From: an uncultured Eubacteriales bacterium
GTDB taxonomy: Bacteria > Bacillota > Clostridia > Oscillospirales > Oscillospiraceae
Direction of reading: 5' to 3'
DNA length: 64,000 nucleotides
NCBI GenBank assembly: GCA_900546255.1
Contig: URCB01000001.1
Location: 38,711 to 102,710 of the forward strand
A model generated the notes under the pieces. It did no database searches. It was not told where the DNA came from and worked only from the letters and a program-made list of their open reading frames with translations. Below, piece by piece: positions 42,361 to 52,266 of the stretch (positions are counted from its first letter, which is position 1; every line of letters starts with the position of its first letter). The translations under genes and the position numbers were made by a program.

Positions 42361-42391
42361 ACAGCACAGCGTCAAACGCTGTGCTGTTTTG
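42361..42391 (+). terminator. Terminator after the YgjP-like gene
   Basis: An 11-bp perfect stem ACAGCACAGCG/CGCTGTGCTGT with a 5-nt loop, then TTT. Confidence 0.85.
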
Positions 42392-42425
42392 CCAAAAAGC
42401 GGGGAGGAGGACCCCCTACTTCCTG

Positions 42426-42454
42426 TTGCATTTTCTTAGAAAATCCAGTACACT
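42426..42454 (+). promoter_or_regulatory. Promoter of the SLH L,D-transpeptidase gene
   Basis: TTGCAT and TACACT with 17-nt spacing. Confidence 0.6.
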
Positions 42455-42522
42455 AAGGGCAGAGGCTTCCAGATGCCTTCTGGACAAGCCTGGAAATGAC
42501 TCCAACACGGGAGGAACGAGAG

Positions 42523-45255
42523 ATGAAACAACCCATGAAAAAACTGCTGTCCCTAGCCCTGGCCTCGTCCATGGTCCTGGGGATGGCCACCACTGCGCAA
42601 GCTGCCTTTCAGGATTTCACCGATGTGAAGGGCCACTGGGCAGAAGCTACCCTGCAGCAGGCCTACGAAGACGGCATTCTGCAAGGCAGCAGCGCCACCA
42701 CCATGGCCCCTAACAGCAGCCTCACCACCGCCCAGGCAGTGACCATTCTCTGCCGGGTGCTCCACGTCACCGGCCAAGGGGACACCTCCGGCTTTTCCAT
42801 TCCCGAAGGGGCCTGGTATGCCCAAGACGTTGCCAAGGCCGTCTACGCCGGTCTGCTGGACCAGCGCTTCGCCGACACGCTGGACCAGCCCATCCCCCGG
42901 GGAGAGGCCTTCCTCCTCTTCGCCCGGGCCTTTCAGTTGATGCCCACCCAACCGGACCTCTCCGTGCTGGACCAGTTCCCAGACACCAAGTACCTCACCG
43001 GGGACACCGCCGAGGCGGCCGCCGCCCTGGTGAAGGCCGGCTTGGTCACTGGCAGTGAGGGCGAGCTTCAAATGGACCGTCCCCTCACCCGGGCGGAGTT
43101 TGTCACCATTCTCTACCGCCTGGCAGACCAGTATCTCCCCGCCAGCAGCTACACCGGCCAGACGGACACCGGCGCCGTCCTGTCTGGGGACACTGCCTTG
43201 GCTGACCTGACCGCCGGGGATCTGTGGCTGGACCACAGCGTCTCCCAGATCCAGTTGACCAACGTCACCGCCGGCACGGTCACGGTGCGCTCGGATGTAC
43301 TAGAGGGCCTGTCCCTGGAGGGCACCGGCCACTTGGACCGGCTGGTGCTGGCAGCCCGGTCTGGGGACGTGACCCTGTCCCTGCCGGAAACCTACACCTT
43401 AGGCACCCTGGTGGTGGGAGACGGCACCGGAACCGTAGACTTCACCGGCACCGCCGATGCTCTGGAGGTCACCGGCAGCGGCCGTACCATCACGGTAAAC
43501 AGTTCCCTGGACTCTCTGGTGGTCTCCGGCAGCGACAATCAAATCACGGTGTCCCGTGGATGCACCGTTGACCAGATCACCATTCTTGGCACCGACAACA
43601 CCCTTCGGATGAATGGCCAGGCAGAGGCCCTCCTGCTGGCCGGGCGGGACAATACCGTCAGCGGCAGCGGCCGGGTTACAGAGGTCACCTTGGAGACCCG
43701 GTATTACACCCTCACCGTCCCCAAAAACCGCCTGGTCCGTTGGGAGAACTATGATATCCACAACGTCTCCATTGACCTGGGTGTCCCAGAGCACCTGGAC
43801 GCCGGAGAGACCTTGGCCGCCACCGCCCACCTGAACTTCTCCGAGGCCGACGTGGGCAAGTGGTGCACCGGCACCTGGTATCTCAACGGGGAGGCCATGG
43901 AAGAGACCACCCTCATTCTGGGGGAGGACACGGAAACCGTCTCCGCTTTCGTCCCCAACTACACCCACGACCTGGACTTGGACGCTACGGTGGAGTTTGT
44001 CCTCACCTACACCAACCATGACGGAGACGACTTCTCCCAAAAAGCCTCTGCCCCCATTCAGTTGGAGACCTTTGAGGACTTGGGGCTGGCAGATGCGGAG
44101 ATCACAGTCTCCCTGCCCAAAGTTCTTGCCGCCGGGGAGACCTTGACCGCCACCGCCACCGTGGACACCCCGGAGTCTGGGCAGGTGTGTACCGGCACCT
44201 GGTATGTGGATGGCCAGGAGGTCGCCTCCGAGCCCCTGACCCTGGGGGAAGGGCCCGCCACCCTCTCCTATCAGTATGACTACTACTATGGGATGCCAGA
44301 GACCAGCACCGTCTCCTATCGTCTGACCTATACCACCCAGGACGGACGGGAACAGGAAGTTTCCGCGGAAAACCAACTCACCTTGGAAAACTTCCCGGAC
44401 AATGGCATCGCCCACGCCACCGCAACCCTTCAATGCGCCGATCCCCTGCCGGCGGGGGAGGCCTTGATCGTCACCGCCAAGGTGGAGTATCCTGAGGCAG
44501 GCAAGGCCTGCACGGCCTACTGGTACATAGACGGGAAATTGGTGGACACCCAAGACATTGTCCTGGGCACGGATGTCCCCAAACTCACCCATGCCTACAC
44601 CTACACCGAGGACATGGCCCTCTCCTCCCAGATTCAGTTCGTTCTCACCTACACCACAGAGGATGGCCGCGACCAGCGGGTCACCGCGGAACGCACCATC
44701 ACCCTGGAAAACTACGATTACCTCTACTACCATGGGATCACCGAGGAGGAACTCCTCAACATGGTCACCAGCCAGTACGCCGGGAACTACACCCTGGCCT
44801 GGGCGCAAAACCATGACTACCCGGAGGAAATCAAAACCGCTTGGGTGAACCTGAAGGGGTATCAGAGCAATTCCAAGTACCTGGTCTGGGTCAACCTCAC
44901 CTACCAGCGGGTGAATATCTTTGAGGGGTCCCAAGGACACTGGAAGCTCATCCGCACCTGTCTGTGCGGCTCCGGCACCAACGCCACCCCCACCATTCGC
45001 GGGGTGTTCACCACCTCCTACAAGCAGACCGCTTGGGACTATGGTTCCTACTACTGTGGCCCCATTGTTCGGTTCTACGGCACCTCTGGGTATGCCTTCC
45101 ACTCCCGCCTGCAGTACTGGCCCATGAACTCTGACCGGTACTATGATGCCCGGATTGGCTTCCCCATCAGTCACGGCTGCCTGCGGATGTACAACGACGA
45201 CATCTGGTGGATGTACAACAACATCCCCAATGGGACCACGGTGGTGGTGCATTAA
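42523..45255 (+). CDS. SLH-domain L,D-transpeptidase with tandem repeats
   Basis: An exported cell-wall enzyme of 910 residues. It has a signal peptide (1-27, ending AQAA) and three SLH domains (about 28-200: TDVKGHWAEA, WYAQDVAKAV, LTRAEFVTILYRLADQ) that attach it to the wall. A right-handed-repeat-like Thr/Val/Asp region follows (about 230-405). Next are three similar beta-sandwich repeats (about 408-516, 517-623, 624-730), each with a C-T-x-x-W-Y-x-(N/D)-G core. The C-terminal YkuD domain has the catalytic motif SHGCLR (H884, C886). YkuD enzymes form 3-3 cross-links or attach proteins to peptidoglycan. GGGAGG precedes the ATG. Confidence 0.9.
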   Translation: MKQPMKKLLSLALASSMVLGMATTAQAAFQDFTDVKGHWAEATLQQAYEDGILQGSSATTMAPNSSLTTAQAVTILCRVLHVTGQGDTSGFSIPEGAWYAQDVAKAVYAGLLDQRFADTLDQPIPRGEAFLLFARAFQLMPTQPDLSVLDQFPDTKYLTGDTAEAAAALVKAGLVTGSEGELQMDRPLTRAEFVTILYRLADQYLPASSYTGQTDTGAVLSGDTALADLTAGDLWLDHSVSQIQLTNVTAGTVTVRSDVLEGLSLEGTGHLDRLVLAARSGDVTLSLPETYTLGTLVVGDGTGTVDFTGTADALEVTGSGRTITVNSSLDSLVVSGSDNQITVSRGCTVDQITILGTDNTLRMNGQAEALLLAGRDNTVSGSGRVTEVTLETRYYTLTVPKNRLVRWENYDIHNVSIDLGVPEHLDAGETLAATAHLNFSEADVGKWCTGTWYLNGEAMEETTLILGEDTETVSAFVPNYTHDLDLDATVEFVLTYTNHDGDDFSQKASAPIQLETFEDLGLADAEITVSLPKVLAAGETLTATATVDTPESGQVCTGTWYVDGQEVASEPLTLGEGPATLSYQYDYYYGMPETSTVSYRLTYTTQDGREQEVSAENQLTLENFPDNGIAHATATLQCADPLPAGEALIVTAKVEYPEAGKACTAYWYIDGKLVDTQDIVLGTDVPKLTHAYTYTEDMALSSQIQFVLTYTTEDGRDQRVTAERTITLENYDYLYYHGITEEELLNMVTSQYAGNYTLAWAQNHDYPEEIKTAWVNLKGYQSNSKYLVWVNLTYQRVNIFEGSQGHWKLIRTCLCGSGTNATPTIRGVFTTSYKQTAWDYGSYYCGPIVRFYGTSGYAFHSRLQYWPMNSDRYYDARIGFPISHGCLRMYNDDIWWMYNNIPNGTTVVVH

Positions 45256-45286
45256 ACGCAGAGTTCGTTTCCTCAACCATGCAAAG

Positions 45287-45322
45287 AAATGCTCCCGTGC
45301 AAATAAGCACGGGAGCATTTTC
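45287..45322. terminator. Terminator between the L,D-transpeptidase and pyrI
   Basis: A 12-bp perfect stem ATGCTCCCGTGC/GCACGGGAGCAT with a 6-nt loop, TTTTCT on the plus strand and a T-rich run on the minus strand. Confidence 0.85.
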
Positions 45323-45371
45323 TATCGATTTCTATTACACGGGATTTCATCAAGGGAAGAGGCCGCAGCCT

Positions 45372-45794
45372 TTACCGCTTCCCACCCTTGGTGTCACAGT
45401 ACAGGCAGCGGTACACCCCGTGCTCCCGGTCGGTGAGACGGAAGATGTGGGGCAGCTCCTGCTCGATGGAGGTGATGCACCGGGGATTCTTGCACCGGAT
45501 GACCCCGGTGATGGTCTCCGGCAGGTGAGGATGGATCTTCTCCATCCGCTCTCCCCCCCGGATGATGTTCACGGTGATGTGGGGATCGATGTATCCCAGC
45601 ATCTCATAGTTGAGGTCGATGACCTCGTTGATCTTCAGGATGTCCTTCTTGCCGTACTTGCCGCTGGAGGCGTTCTTGATGACAGCCACCTCGCACTCCA
45701 GCTTGTCCAGCCCCAGGTCCCGGTACAGGTCCATGGCCCGACCGGCGGGGATATGGTCGATGACAATGCCGTCTACAATGGTTCCAATGATCAT
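45372..45794 (-). CDS. pyrI: Aspartate carbamoyltransferase regulatory chain
   Basis: Allosteric subunit of aspartate transcarbamoylase, 140 residues. It has an N-terminal nucleotide-binding domain (GIVIDHIPAGRAMDLY) and a C-terminal zinc domain with CKNPRC and YRCLYC. Its presence means the enzyme is the feedback-regulated PyrBI type. It starts 1 nt after the pyrB stop and is the last gene of the operon. Confidence 0.95.
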   Translation of the reverse strand: MIIGTIVDGIVIDHIPAGRAMDLYRDLGLDKLECEVAVIKNASSGKYGKKDILKINEVIDLNYEMLGYIDPHITVNIIRGGERMEKIHPHLPETITGVIRCKNPRCITSIEQELPHIFRLTDREHGVYRCLYCDTKGGKR

Positions 45795-45795
45795 C

Positions 45796-46713
45796 TCACT
45801 CCACCTCCAACAGTTTCAGGATGAGGGCCATGCGAATGAACTTGCCGCAGAGCACCTGACGGAAGTAGCAGGCCCGGGGATCGTCGTCAATGGCAATGGA
45901 AATCTCGTTCACCCGAGGCAGGGGGTGGAGGATGGCCAGATCCCATTTGGCGGTGCGCAGCTTGTCCGGGGTGAGGATATAGCTGTCCTTCAAACGGACA
46001 TAGTCATCCTCGTTGAAGAAACGCTCCCGCTGCACCCGGGTCATATAGAGGATGTCCAGCTGGGGCATGGCCTCCTCCAGGGACGTGGTCTCCATATATT
46101 CAATCCCCTGCTTTTCCAAGAGGTCGGTGCGCACGCTTTCGGGCACCCGAAGCTCCTCCGGGGAGATCAGGACGAAGCGGACATTCTTGTACCGGGACAT
46201 GGCCCCGATGAGGGAGTGGACCGTCCGGCCAAACTTCAGGTCCCCGCAGCAACCCACCACCAGGGAGTCCAGCCGCCCCTTCTCCCGCTTGATGGTCAGC
46301 AGGTCGGTGAGGGTCTGGGTGGGATGGTGGTGGCCCCCGTCCCCGGCGTTGATCACTGGCACCGTAGCCTTCATGGAGGCCACCAGGGGGGCGCCCTCCT
46401 TGGGATGGCGCATGGCGATGATATCGGCAAAGCAGCTCACCGTCCGGGCAGTGTCGGCCACGCTCTCCCCCTTGGTGGCAGAGGAGCTCTGGGCCTCGTG
46501 AAAGCCCAGTACCTGGCCGCCCAGTTCGTACATAGCCGACTCAAAACTCAATCGGGTACGGGTGGAGGGCTCATAGAAGAGGGTTGCCAGCTTTTTGTAG
46601 CGGCACTTCTCCCGGTAGGCCTCCGGATGGGCGATGATGTCCTCTGCTTTTTCAATGAGTTCGTCGATCTCCTCCACGGACAGGTCCGTGATGTCAATCA
46701 AATCTCGTTTCAT
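45796..46713 (-). CDS. pyrB: Aspartate carbamoyltransferase catalytic chain
   Basis: Condenses aspartate and carbamoyl phosphate, the first committed step of pyrimidine synthesis. The 305 residues are full length, with the carbamoyl-phosphate motif [16 protein letters not shown] near 50, HPTQTLTDL and HPLPRVNEI. The ATG after AAGGAG is used; an open frame upstream overlaps pyrE out of phase. It follows pyrE after 58 nt. Confidence 0.97.
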   Translation of the reverse strand: MKRDLIDITDLSVEEIDELIEKAEDIIAHPEAYREKCRYKKLATLFYEPSTRTRLSFESAMYELGGQVLGFHEAQSSSATKGESVADTARTVSCFADIIAMRHPKEGAPLVASMKATVPVINAGDGGHHHPTQTLTDLLTIKREKGRLDSLVVGCCGDLKFGRTVHSLIGAMSRYKNVRFVLISPEELRVPESVRTDLLEKQGIEYMETTSLEEAMPQLDILYMTRVQRERFFNEDDYVRLKDSYILTPDKLRTAKWDLAILHPLPRVNEISIAIDDDPRACYFRQVLCGKFIRMALILKLLEVE

Positions 46714-46771
46714 GGACTGACCACTCCTTTCTGACGGTAACGGCACCCAAGGGGCCGAAGGTTCTTCGTGC

Positions 46772-47410
46772 TTACTTCTGGATCCAGCTCTCGTCCGAGG
46801 GGTTATCCCGGAAGGCCAGCAGGCGCTTCTGGTCCTCGGGGCGGATGTACCCCTCCTCTGCGGCGGCCTGGGCCACGGTATCCAGGTCGGTGAGGCTGAC
46901 GTTCTGCACCTTCGCCTCGGCCAGGCGGTCCACACTCTTTTTCATGCCGTAGGTGAAGATGCTGGCGATGCCCAGCACCTGGGCCCCCGCCTGGCGGAGC
47001 ACGTCCACCACTTCCAGCACACTGCCGCCGGTGGAGATGAGGTCCTCAATGACCACCACCTTCTGCCCGGGCAGGAGCTTGCCCTCGATCTGGTTCTTCC
47101 GGCCGTGGTCCTTGGCCCCGGAGCGGACGTAGCCCATGGGCAGCTCCAGCAGGTGGGCGGTGATGGCCGCGTGGGCGATGCCCGCGGTGCTGGTGCCCAT
47201 GAGGACCTCGGCCTCGGGGTAGTGTTCCTTCACGATGGCGGCCAGGCCCTGCTCCACATCCAGGCGGACCTGGTGGTCGGAGAGGGTCAGGCGGTTGTCG
47301 CAATAAATGGGGCTCTTGATGCCGCTGGCCCAGGTGAAGGGCTCGTCCGGCCGGAGGAACACGGCCTGGATTTTCAGCAGGTCTTTTGCAATCTTCAGTT
47401 TCTCGTTCAT
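46772..47410 (-). CDS. pyrE: Orotate phosphoribosyltransferase
   Basis: Converts orotate and PRPP to OMP. The 212 residues have the PRPP-binding motif [13 protein letters not shown] and the family start with [22 protein letters not shown] lies 9 nt before the ATG, 13 nt after the pyrF stop. Confidence 0.96.
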   Translation of the reverse strand: MNEKLKIAKDLLKIQAVFLRPDEPFTWASGIKSPIYCDNRLTLSDHQVRLDVEQGLAAIVKEHYPEAEVLMGTSTAGIAHAAITAHLLELPMGYVRSGAKDHGRKNQIEGKLLPGQKVVVIEDLISTGGSVLEVVDVLRQAGAQVLGIASIFTYGMKKSVDRLAEAKVQNVSLTDLDTVAQAAAEEGYIRPEDQKRLLAFRDNPSDESWIQK

Positions 47411-47423
47411 AGTCTCTGTCTCC

Positions 47424-48122
47424 TCATCCCACAAATTCTTTCACGCAGCGTGCATAGGCGGCCACCGGGTCGGCGGCGGCGGTGATGGGACGGCCCACCA
47501 CGATGTAGTCCGAGCCGATCTCCTTGGCCTGGGCAGGGGTGGTCACCCGGACCTGGTCCCCCTTCTCCCCGTCGGCAAACCGAATGCCGGGGGTCACGGT
47601 GAGGAAGGCCTTGCCGCAGGTGTCGTGGACCTTTCCCGCCTCCATGGGGGAGCACACCACCCCGTCCAGGCCGGCTTTGGCGGCATTGGCCGCGTAGTGC
47701 ATCACGGTCTCATCCATGGGGGCGGAGACCAGCAGCTCCTCCTGCATCCGCTCCTGGCTGGTGGAGGTGAGCTGGGTCACCGCGATGACCAGGGGGCGGG
47801 TGCCGTCCGGCCGGGTGACCCCTTCCAGAGCAGCTTCCATCATGGCCCGGGTCCCGGCGGCGTGGAGATTGACCATATCCACATCCAGCTTCGACAGCAC
47901 CGCCATGGCTTTCTTCACCGTGTTGGGAATGTCATGGAGCTTCAAGTCCAGGAAGATCTGATGGCCCCGGGCCTTGATGGCCCGGACGATTTCCGGCCCC
48001 TCGGCATAGAAGAGCTCCATGCCGATCTTCACATAGGGTTTCTTCCCGGAAAACTGGTCCAGGAAGGCCAGGGTCTCCTCCTTGCTGCTAAAGTCGCAGG
48101 CGATGATTACATCTTTTCCCAT
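47424..48122 (-). CDS. pyrF: Orotidine-5'-phosphate decarboxylase
   Basis: Makes UMP from OMP. The 232 residues are of the shorter bacterial type, with the catalytic [11 protein letters not shown] and the phosphate-binding [11 protein letters not shown]. It overlaps the end of pyrD by 16 bp. Confidence 0.96.
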   Translation of the reverse strand: MGKDVIIACDFSSKEETLAFLDQFSGKKPYVKIGMELFYAEGPEIVRAIKARGHQIFLDLKLHDIPNTVKKAMAVLSKLDVDMVNLHAAGTRAMMEAALEGVTRPDGTRPLVIAVTQLTSTSQERMQEELLVSAPMDETVMHYAANAAKAGLDGVVCSPMEAGKVHDTCGKAFLTVTPGIRFADGEKGDQVRVTTPAQAKEIGSDYIVVGRPITAAADPVAAYARCVKEFVG

Positions 48123-49033
48123 CCGTGGGCACCTCCAATGAGTTCGTTGATATCTTGGACCCCCAGCCGCTCCAGCAGGCTGGGCAGGGTTTGCACAATT
48201 TCCTGGCAGGCATAAGGGTTGACCAGGTTGGCCGCCCCCACCTGCACCGCAGTGGCGCCAGCCAGCATCATCTCCACCACGTCCTCGGCGGTCTGCACCC
48301 CACCCATTCCGATGATGGGTAGGTCCACCGCTTCATACACCTGCCACACCATCCGCAGGGCCACCGGGAAGATGGCGGGGCCAGAGAGGCCGCCGGTGGT
48401 GTTGGCCAGGATGGGGGCACGCTTTTTCAGATCAATCCGCATCCCCATGAGGGTGTTGATGAGGCTCAATCCATCGGCGCCCCCCTCTTGACAGGCTTTG
48501 GCGATGGAGACAATGTCGGTGACGTTGGGGGAGAGTTTGAGATAGACCGGCTTTTTGCACACGGCTTTTACCGCCCGGGTCACGTCATAGACCATGTTGG
48601 GATCGGTGCCGAAGCTCATGCCTCCGTGGTGGACGTTGGGGCAGCTGACGTTGACCTCGATCAGGTCCGTATGGGGCGAGGCATCTGCCTTGGCGCAGCA
48701 TTCCACATACTCATCCAGCGAAAAGCCGCTGATGTTGGCCAGGATGGGTTTGTGGTAAACCTCCCGCAGCCGGGGCAGCTCCTCCGCCACCACCTTGTCG
48801 ATGCCGGGGTTTTGGAGGCCCACCGCGTTGAGCATGCCCCCGGGGGTCTCGGCGATACGAGGGGTGGGGTTGCCGAATCGGGGCTCCCGGGTGGTCCCCT
48901 TGACGCTGATGGCCCCCAGGCAGTTGATGTCATACCACTGGGCAAATTCGTAGCCGAAGCCAAAGGTCCCGCTGGCGGGGATGACGGGGTTGTCCAATCT
49001 CACCCCGCTGAGCTGTACCGCTGTGTTTACCAT
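48107..49033 (-). CDS. pyrD: Dihydroorotate dehydrogenase B, catalytic subunit
   Basis: FMN subunit of the NAD-dependent class 1B enzyme. The 308 residues have the catalytic Cys in EVNVSCPNV, the GTFGFGYE start and the phosphate-binding [11 protein letters not shown]. It pairs with PyrK, encoded just upstream with a 7-bp overlap. Confidence 0.97.
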   Translation of the reverse strand: MVNTAVQLSGVRLDNPVIPASGTFGFGYEFAQWYDINCLGAISVKGTTREPRFGNPTPRIAETPGGMLNAVGLQNPGIDKVVAEELPRLREVYHKPILANISGFSLDEYVECCAKADASPHTDLIEVNVSCPNVHHGGMSFGTDPNMVYDVTRAVKAVCKKPVYLKLSPNVTDIVSIAKACQEGGADGLSLINTLMGMRIDLKKRAPILANTTGGLSGPAIFPVALRMVWQVYEAVDLPIIGMGGVQTAEDVVEMMLAGATAVQVGAANLVNPYACQEIVQTLPSLLERLGVQDINELIGGAHGWEKM

Positions 49034-49758
49034 AGGATCTCCTCCCTTTCCAGCACGGGGCCTTCCCGGCAGATGCGCTTGTGGCCGTACTTGGTCTCAC
49101 AGGTGCAGCCCATGCAGGCGCCGAAGCCGCAGCCCATCCGCTCCTCAAAACTAAACTGGCCGGAGGTCACTGCCGCTCCATCCACCGCCCGGAGCATGGG
49201 CTCTGGGCCACAGGTGTAGAGGTAGGTGTACCCCTCCTTCGGCATGGCGTCGGTGACAAAGCCAGGGACACCATAGGAACCGTCCGCCGTGGTCACGGTC
49301 ACCGGCACGCCCAGCGCCTGGAAGTCCTCTTCCAAAAACTTCTCCGTGCGGGTGTTGAAGCCTAGGATGGCTTGGGGCTGCTTTCCCTGGGCCAGCAGGG
49401 CCTTGGCCAGGGCATACAGGGGGGGCACCCCCGCACCGCCTCCGATGAGGAGGGGCCGCGCCCCGGACTTGGTCAGGTCATAGCCGTTGCCCAGGCCGGT
49501 GAGCAGATCCAGCGTCTCCCCCGGGGCCATTTGGGCCATCTGGGCGGTCCCCTGCCCCACCACCTTGTAAATAAGGGTCAGAGTGGTTCCATCCCAGTCG
49601 CAGACCGAGATGGGGCGGCGGAGAAACTTCCCCGCCAGGGCAATGTTGACAAACTGCCCCGGGGCGGTGATGGCACCCGTATCCCCCGCCAGCACCATCC
49701 GATGGGTGGCGGGCGCCAGTTCCTGGTTGGTCTGAATGGTAAAAAGGCCTCGCTTCAT
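49027..49758 (-). CDS. pyrK: Dihydroorotate dehydrogenase B, electron-transfer subunit
   Basis: FAD/2Fe-2S subunit that passes electrons from PyrD to NAD+. The 243 residues have the FAD motif [11 protein letters not shown], the NAD motif [12 protein letters not shown] and C-terminal cluster Cys in [12 protein letters not shown] plus a later Cys. It overlaps pyrC by 4 bp. AAGGAGG lies before the ATG. Confidence 0.96.
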   Translation of the reverse strand: MKRGLFTIQTNQELAPATHRMVLAGDTGAITAPGQFVNIALAGKFLRRPISVCDWDGTTLTLIYKVVGQGTAQMAQMAPGETLDLLTGLGNGYDLTKSGARPLLIGGGAGVPPLYALAKALLAQGKQPQAILGFNTRTEKFLEEDFQALGVPVTVTTADGSYGVPGFVTDAMPKEGYTYLYTCGPEPMLRAVDGAAVTSGQFSFEERMGCGFGACMGCTCETKYGHKRICREGPVLEREEILW

Positions 49759-51035
49759 CCCTGGTCCCCTCCTTTCGCCTGCCATGCAATGGTTCCGCCG
49801 GAGAGGGTCAGCAGGCACTTGCCATAGACCGTCTGGCCGGTAAAGGGCGAGCTCTTCCCCTGGGAGAGGAAGTCCTCCGGACGGATGGTGTAGCAGGCGT
49901 CCAGGTCAAAGACCGTGAGGTCCGCCGGCGCGCCCACTTCCAGGCCGCCGCCCAGACCGAAGCGCTTGGCAGGGTTGGTGTGCATGAGGTCCACCAGCTG
50001 CGCCAAGGTGAGGATCCCAGGGCGCACCAGCTGGGTATAGAGCACGGGGAAGGCAGTCTCCAGCCCGACGATGCCATTGAGGCTCTTTTCCAAGCCGCCG
50101 GCCTTTTCCTCCGCGGTGTGGGGCGCGTGGTCGGTGGCCACCATGTCCACCGTCCCGTCCTGGATGCCGGCCAGCAGGGCCTGGCGGTCAGCCTCCGACC
50201 GGATGGGGGGATTCATCTTAAACCGCCCATCCTCTTGGAGCATGGTGTCGTTGAACACCAGGTAGTGGGGTGTGGTCTCACAGGTGACGTCCAGCCCCTT
50301 GGCCTTGGCCTGGCGGATGAGCTCCACCGACTCCTTGGTGGACACATGGCAGACGTGGTAGGCGCAGCCCGTCTCCTCCACCAGCGCCAGGTCCCGCTCC
50401 ACCTGCTTCCACTCGCTGGCGGAGGGGTTGCCCCGGTGGCCGTGGGCCCGGGCATAGGCCCCGTCGTGAATGTAGCCGCCGCCCACCAGGCTCTCGTCCT
50501 CGCAATGGGCCACGATGAGTTTGCCCAGGGCCTTGGCCCGGCGCATGGCTTGCTTCATGTTCTCGGAGTTCTGGACCCCCCTGCCGTCGTCGGAGAAAGC
50601 CACCACATAGGGGGCCAGCCCCTCCAGATCGGCCAGGTCCTTCCCCTGCTCCCCTACGGTGATGGCGCCGTAGGGATAGACATGGACCACGCCGTCCCGC
50701 TGAATGAGGTCCAACTGGGGCTGGAGGTGTTCCAGGCTGTCCGGCACCGGTTTCAAGTTGGGCATGGGGCAGACCGCGGTAAACCCTCCGTGGGCTGCCG
50801 CCCGGGTCCCGGTGGCGATGGTCTCTTTGCGTGAAAAACCCGGCTCGCGGAGATGAACATGGACATCTACGAAACCGGGAAACAAAGTACCGTTCTTTAA
50901 TTCAATCACCAAGGCGTCGGCCACCTGGGGAACTTGGGGAGAAAGGGAAACAATACGTCCGTCCTCCACAAGCACAGACAATTTCTGGGTGGTTCCCTTC
51001 CGAAACACCGTCATTTGGTTTAGGAGAATCTTCAT
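49755..51035 (-). CDS. pyrC: Dihydroorotase
   Basis: Cyclises carbamoyl aspartate. It is a 426-residue class I (PyrC type) amidohydrolase: metal-binding DVHVHLREPG, later His in IVAHCED, HVCHVST and the ATDHAPHT motif. It is the first gene of pyrCKDFEBI. GGGAGG precedes the ATG. No PyrR-type attenuator is visible in the short leader. Confidence 0.97.
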   Translation of the reverse strand: MKILLNQMTVFRKGTTQKLSVLVEDGRIVSLSPQVPQVADALVIELKNGTLFPGFVDVHVHLREPGFSRKETIATGTRAAAHGGFTAVCPMPNLKPVPDSLEHLQPQLDLIQRDGVVHVYPYGAITVGEQGKDLADLEGLAPYVVAFSDDGRGVQNSENMKQAMRRAKALGKLIVAHCEDESLVGGGYIHDGAYARAHGHRGNPSASEWKQVERDLALVEETGCAYHVCHVSTKESVELIRQAKAKGLDVTCETTPHYLVFNDTMLQEDGRFKMNPPIRSEADRQALLAGIQDGTVDMVATDHAPHTAEEKAGGLEKSLNGIVGLETAFPVLYTQLVRPGILTLAQLVDLMHTNPAKRFGLGGGLEVGAPADLTVFDLDACYTIRPEDFLSQGKSSPFTGQTVYGKCLLTLSGGTIAWQAKGGDQG

Positions 51036-51081
51036 CTATTCTTTCCTCCCGCAGGGCATTGCGTACAATGCTATTTTTCAT

Positions 51082-51110
51082 ATGTTACCAGAGACCAGAC
51101 GTTCTGTCAA
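51082..51110 (-). promoter_or_regulatory. pyr operon promoter
   Basis: TTGACA and TAACAT with 17-nt spacing on the minus strand. The leader of about 40 nt contains a small hairpin GCATTG/CAATGC. Confidence 0.8.
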
Positions 51111-51118
51111 TTCTCTAT

Positions 51119-51133
51119 CGGTAAAATTTATCG
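51119..51133. promoter_or_regulatory. Candidate LysR operator between pyrC and lysR
   Basis: A 15-bp dyad CGGTAAAATTTATCG with one mismatched pair lies immediately upstream of both -35 elements, the usual position for a LysR activation site. Binding is inferred from position only. Confidence 0.45.
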
Positions 51134-51134
51134 T

Positions 51135-51163
51135 TTGACTTTTCTCCCAAACTATTGCACAAT
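51135..51163 (+). promoter_or_regulatory. Promoter of the pyr-linked lysR
   Basis: TTGACT and CACAAT with 17-nt spacing. Confidence 0.5.
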
Positions 51164-51208
51164 GAAAGGGAAAAAATCCCACTTGCCCGCCAACGGAGGA
51201 ATCTATCT

Positions 51209-52084
51209 ATGCTGAACAAGAAGATCGAATACTTCGTCACCCTGGCCGAGTGCCTCAGCTTTACCCAAGCCGCCGCAGCCCACTCCGTGTCTCAAACTGC
51301 CATCAGCCAGTACATCGCTTCCCTGGAAGCCAAGCTGCAGGTGCGGTTGTTCAACCGCAACGCCCATGCCGTCTCCCTCACCGATGCGGGGAAGTTTTTC
51401 TACGAACGGGTCACCTTCATGCTCCGGTATGAGAGCGACACGAAGAAACGCCTCATCGCCATTGCGGAACAGTACAGCGGCTATGTGAAGGTGGGCATCG
51501 GCATGTATGAGTCCCGCCACACAGAGGACTTTTTTTCCCGCTTTCTGTTGAGCCACCCGGAAATCAAAGTGGACATTTTCCAGTACCCCTATGGTGCCCT
51601 CACCGAAAAGCTCAAATCCGGGGAACTGGACGTGATCCTGGCCAACGTCCTATGTGAGAAGGCCTTTGCCAAGGAGGAGATCCTCTCCCGGCCCATGTTT
51701 GAGTCCTTCAACTACCTGGTGGCTGACCGCTCCATTGCCGAGAAGTATCCCCCTGGGGACGCGGCGGCCATGCTTCGGGGAGAGTGTCTCATCACCAACT
51801 GCGAGGACACCGGCCCCAACTCCATGGAAATGCTCCGACAAATGCTCCTGCGGGAATTCGGGGTGGTGCCGGAGCGCTTCGCCCAGACCAACAGCACCAA
51901 CGCCCAGATGCTCATGGTCCGTGCCTGCCATGGTATTGCCATTGTCCCCGATATTGTCCCAGAGGCCCGGGAAGGCAGCCTGGTCCGCATCAAAATGAAC
52001 ATGGGGGAAATGATCCGCTATGACATGGTGCGGCTGGCCTCCAACAGCAGCCCTGCCGCCCAGGCGCTCATGGAATTTACGTAA
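51209..52084 (+). CDS. LysR-family regulator, divergent from the pyr operon
   Basis: A 291-residue LysR protein with N-terminal winged helix (FTQAAAAHSVSQTAISQYIASLE) and an effector domain. GGAGG lies 9 nt before the ATG used; an ATG 18 codons upstream overlaps the promoter. Sharing a 170-nt control region with pyrC suggests it regulates pyrimidine synthesis. Confidence 0.9.
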   Translation: MLNKKIEYFVTLAECLSFTQAAAAHSVSQTAISQYIASLEAKLQVRLFNRNAHAVSLTDAGKFFYERVTFMLRYESDTKKRLIAIAEQYSGYVKVGIGMYESRHTEDFFSRFLLSHPEIKVDIFQYPYGALTEKLKSGELDVILANVLCEKAFAKEEILSRPMFESFNYLVADRSIAEKYPPGDAAAMLRGECLITNCEDTGPNSMEMLRQMLLREFGVVPERFAQTNSTNAQMLMVRACHGIAIVPDIVPEAREGSLVRIKMNMGEMIRYDMVRLASNSSPAAQALMEFT

Positions 52085-52124
52085 TCTGGATGCTATCGCT
52101 TCCTTCCACCATCGAATGTTTCTC

Positions 52125-52164
52125 AACAGCGTCCTCAGATTCTAAGATCTGGGGGCGCTGTTTT
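52125..52164 (+). terminator. Terminator of the pyr-linked lysR
   Basis: A 16-bp stem with two G-T pairs (AACAGCG...CGCTGTT outer part) followed by TTTT. Confidence 0.75.
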
Positions 52165-52195
52165 ATGGCGTAGTACAACGCCAAGTTCCCTCCCC

Positions 52196-52247
52196 TTGAC
52201 ATGAGTCCTCTCTTGCAGTATCCTAATAGTACGAAAATCGTATTATT
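52196..52247 (+). promoter_or_regulatory. Promoter and operator of the marR-SDR operon
   Basis: TTGACA and TATCCT with 17-nt spacing. Directly downstream, over the start point, AATAGTACG and CGTATTATT form a 23-bp dyad with one mismatch, typical of a MarR autorepression site. Confidence 0.65.
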
Positions 52248-52266
52248 GGAAGAGAGATGAGATTGC

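Noticed and set aside
43399..45318. 639-codon minus-strand frame opposite the L,D-transpeptidase
   Set aside because: It is an antisense shadow, very Gly/Val rich, and contradicts the signal peptide and catalytic motif on the plus strand.
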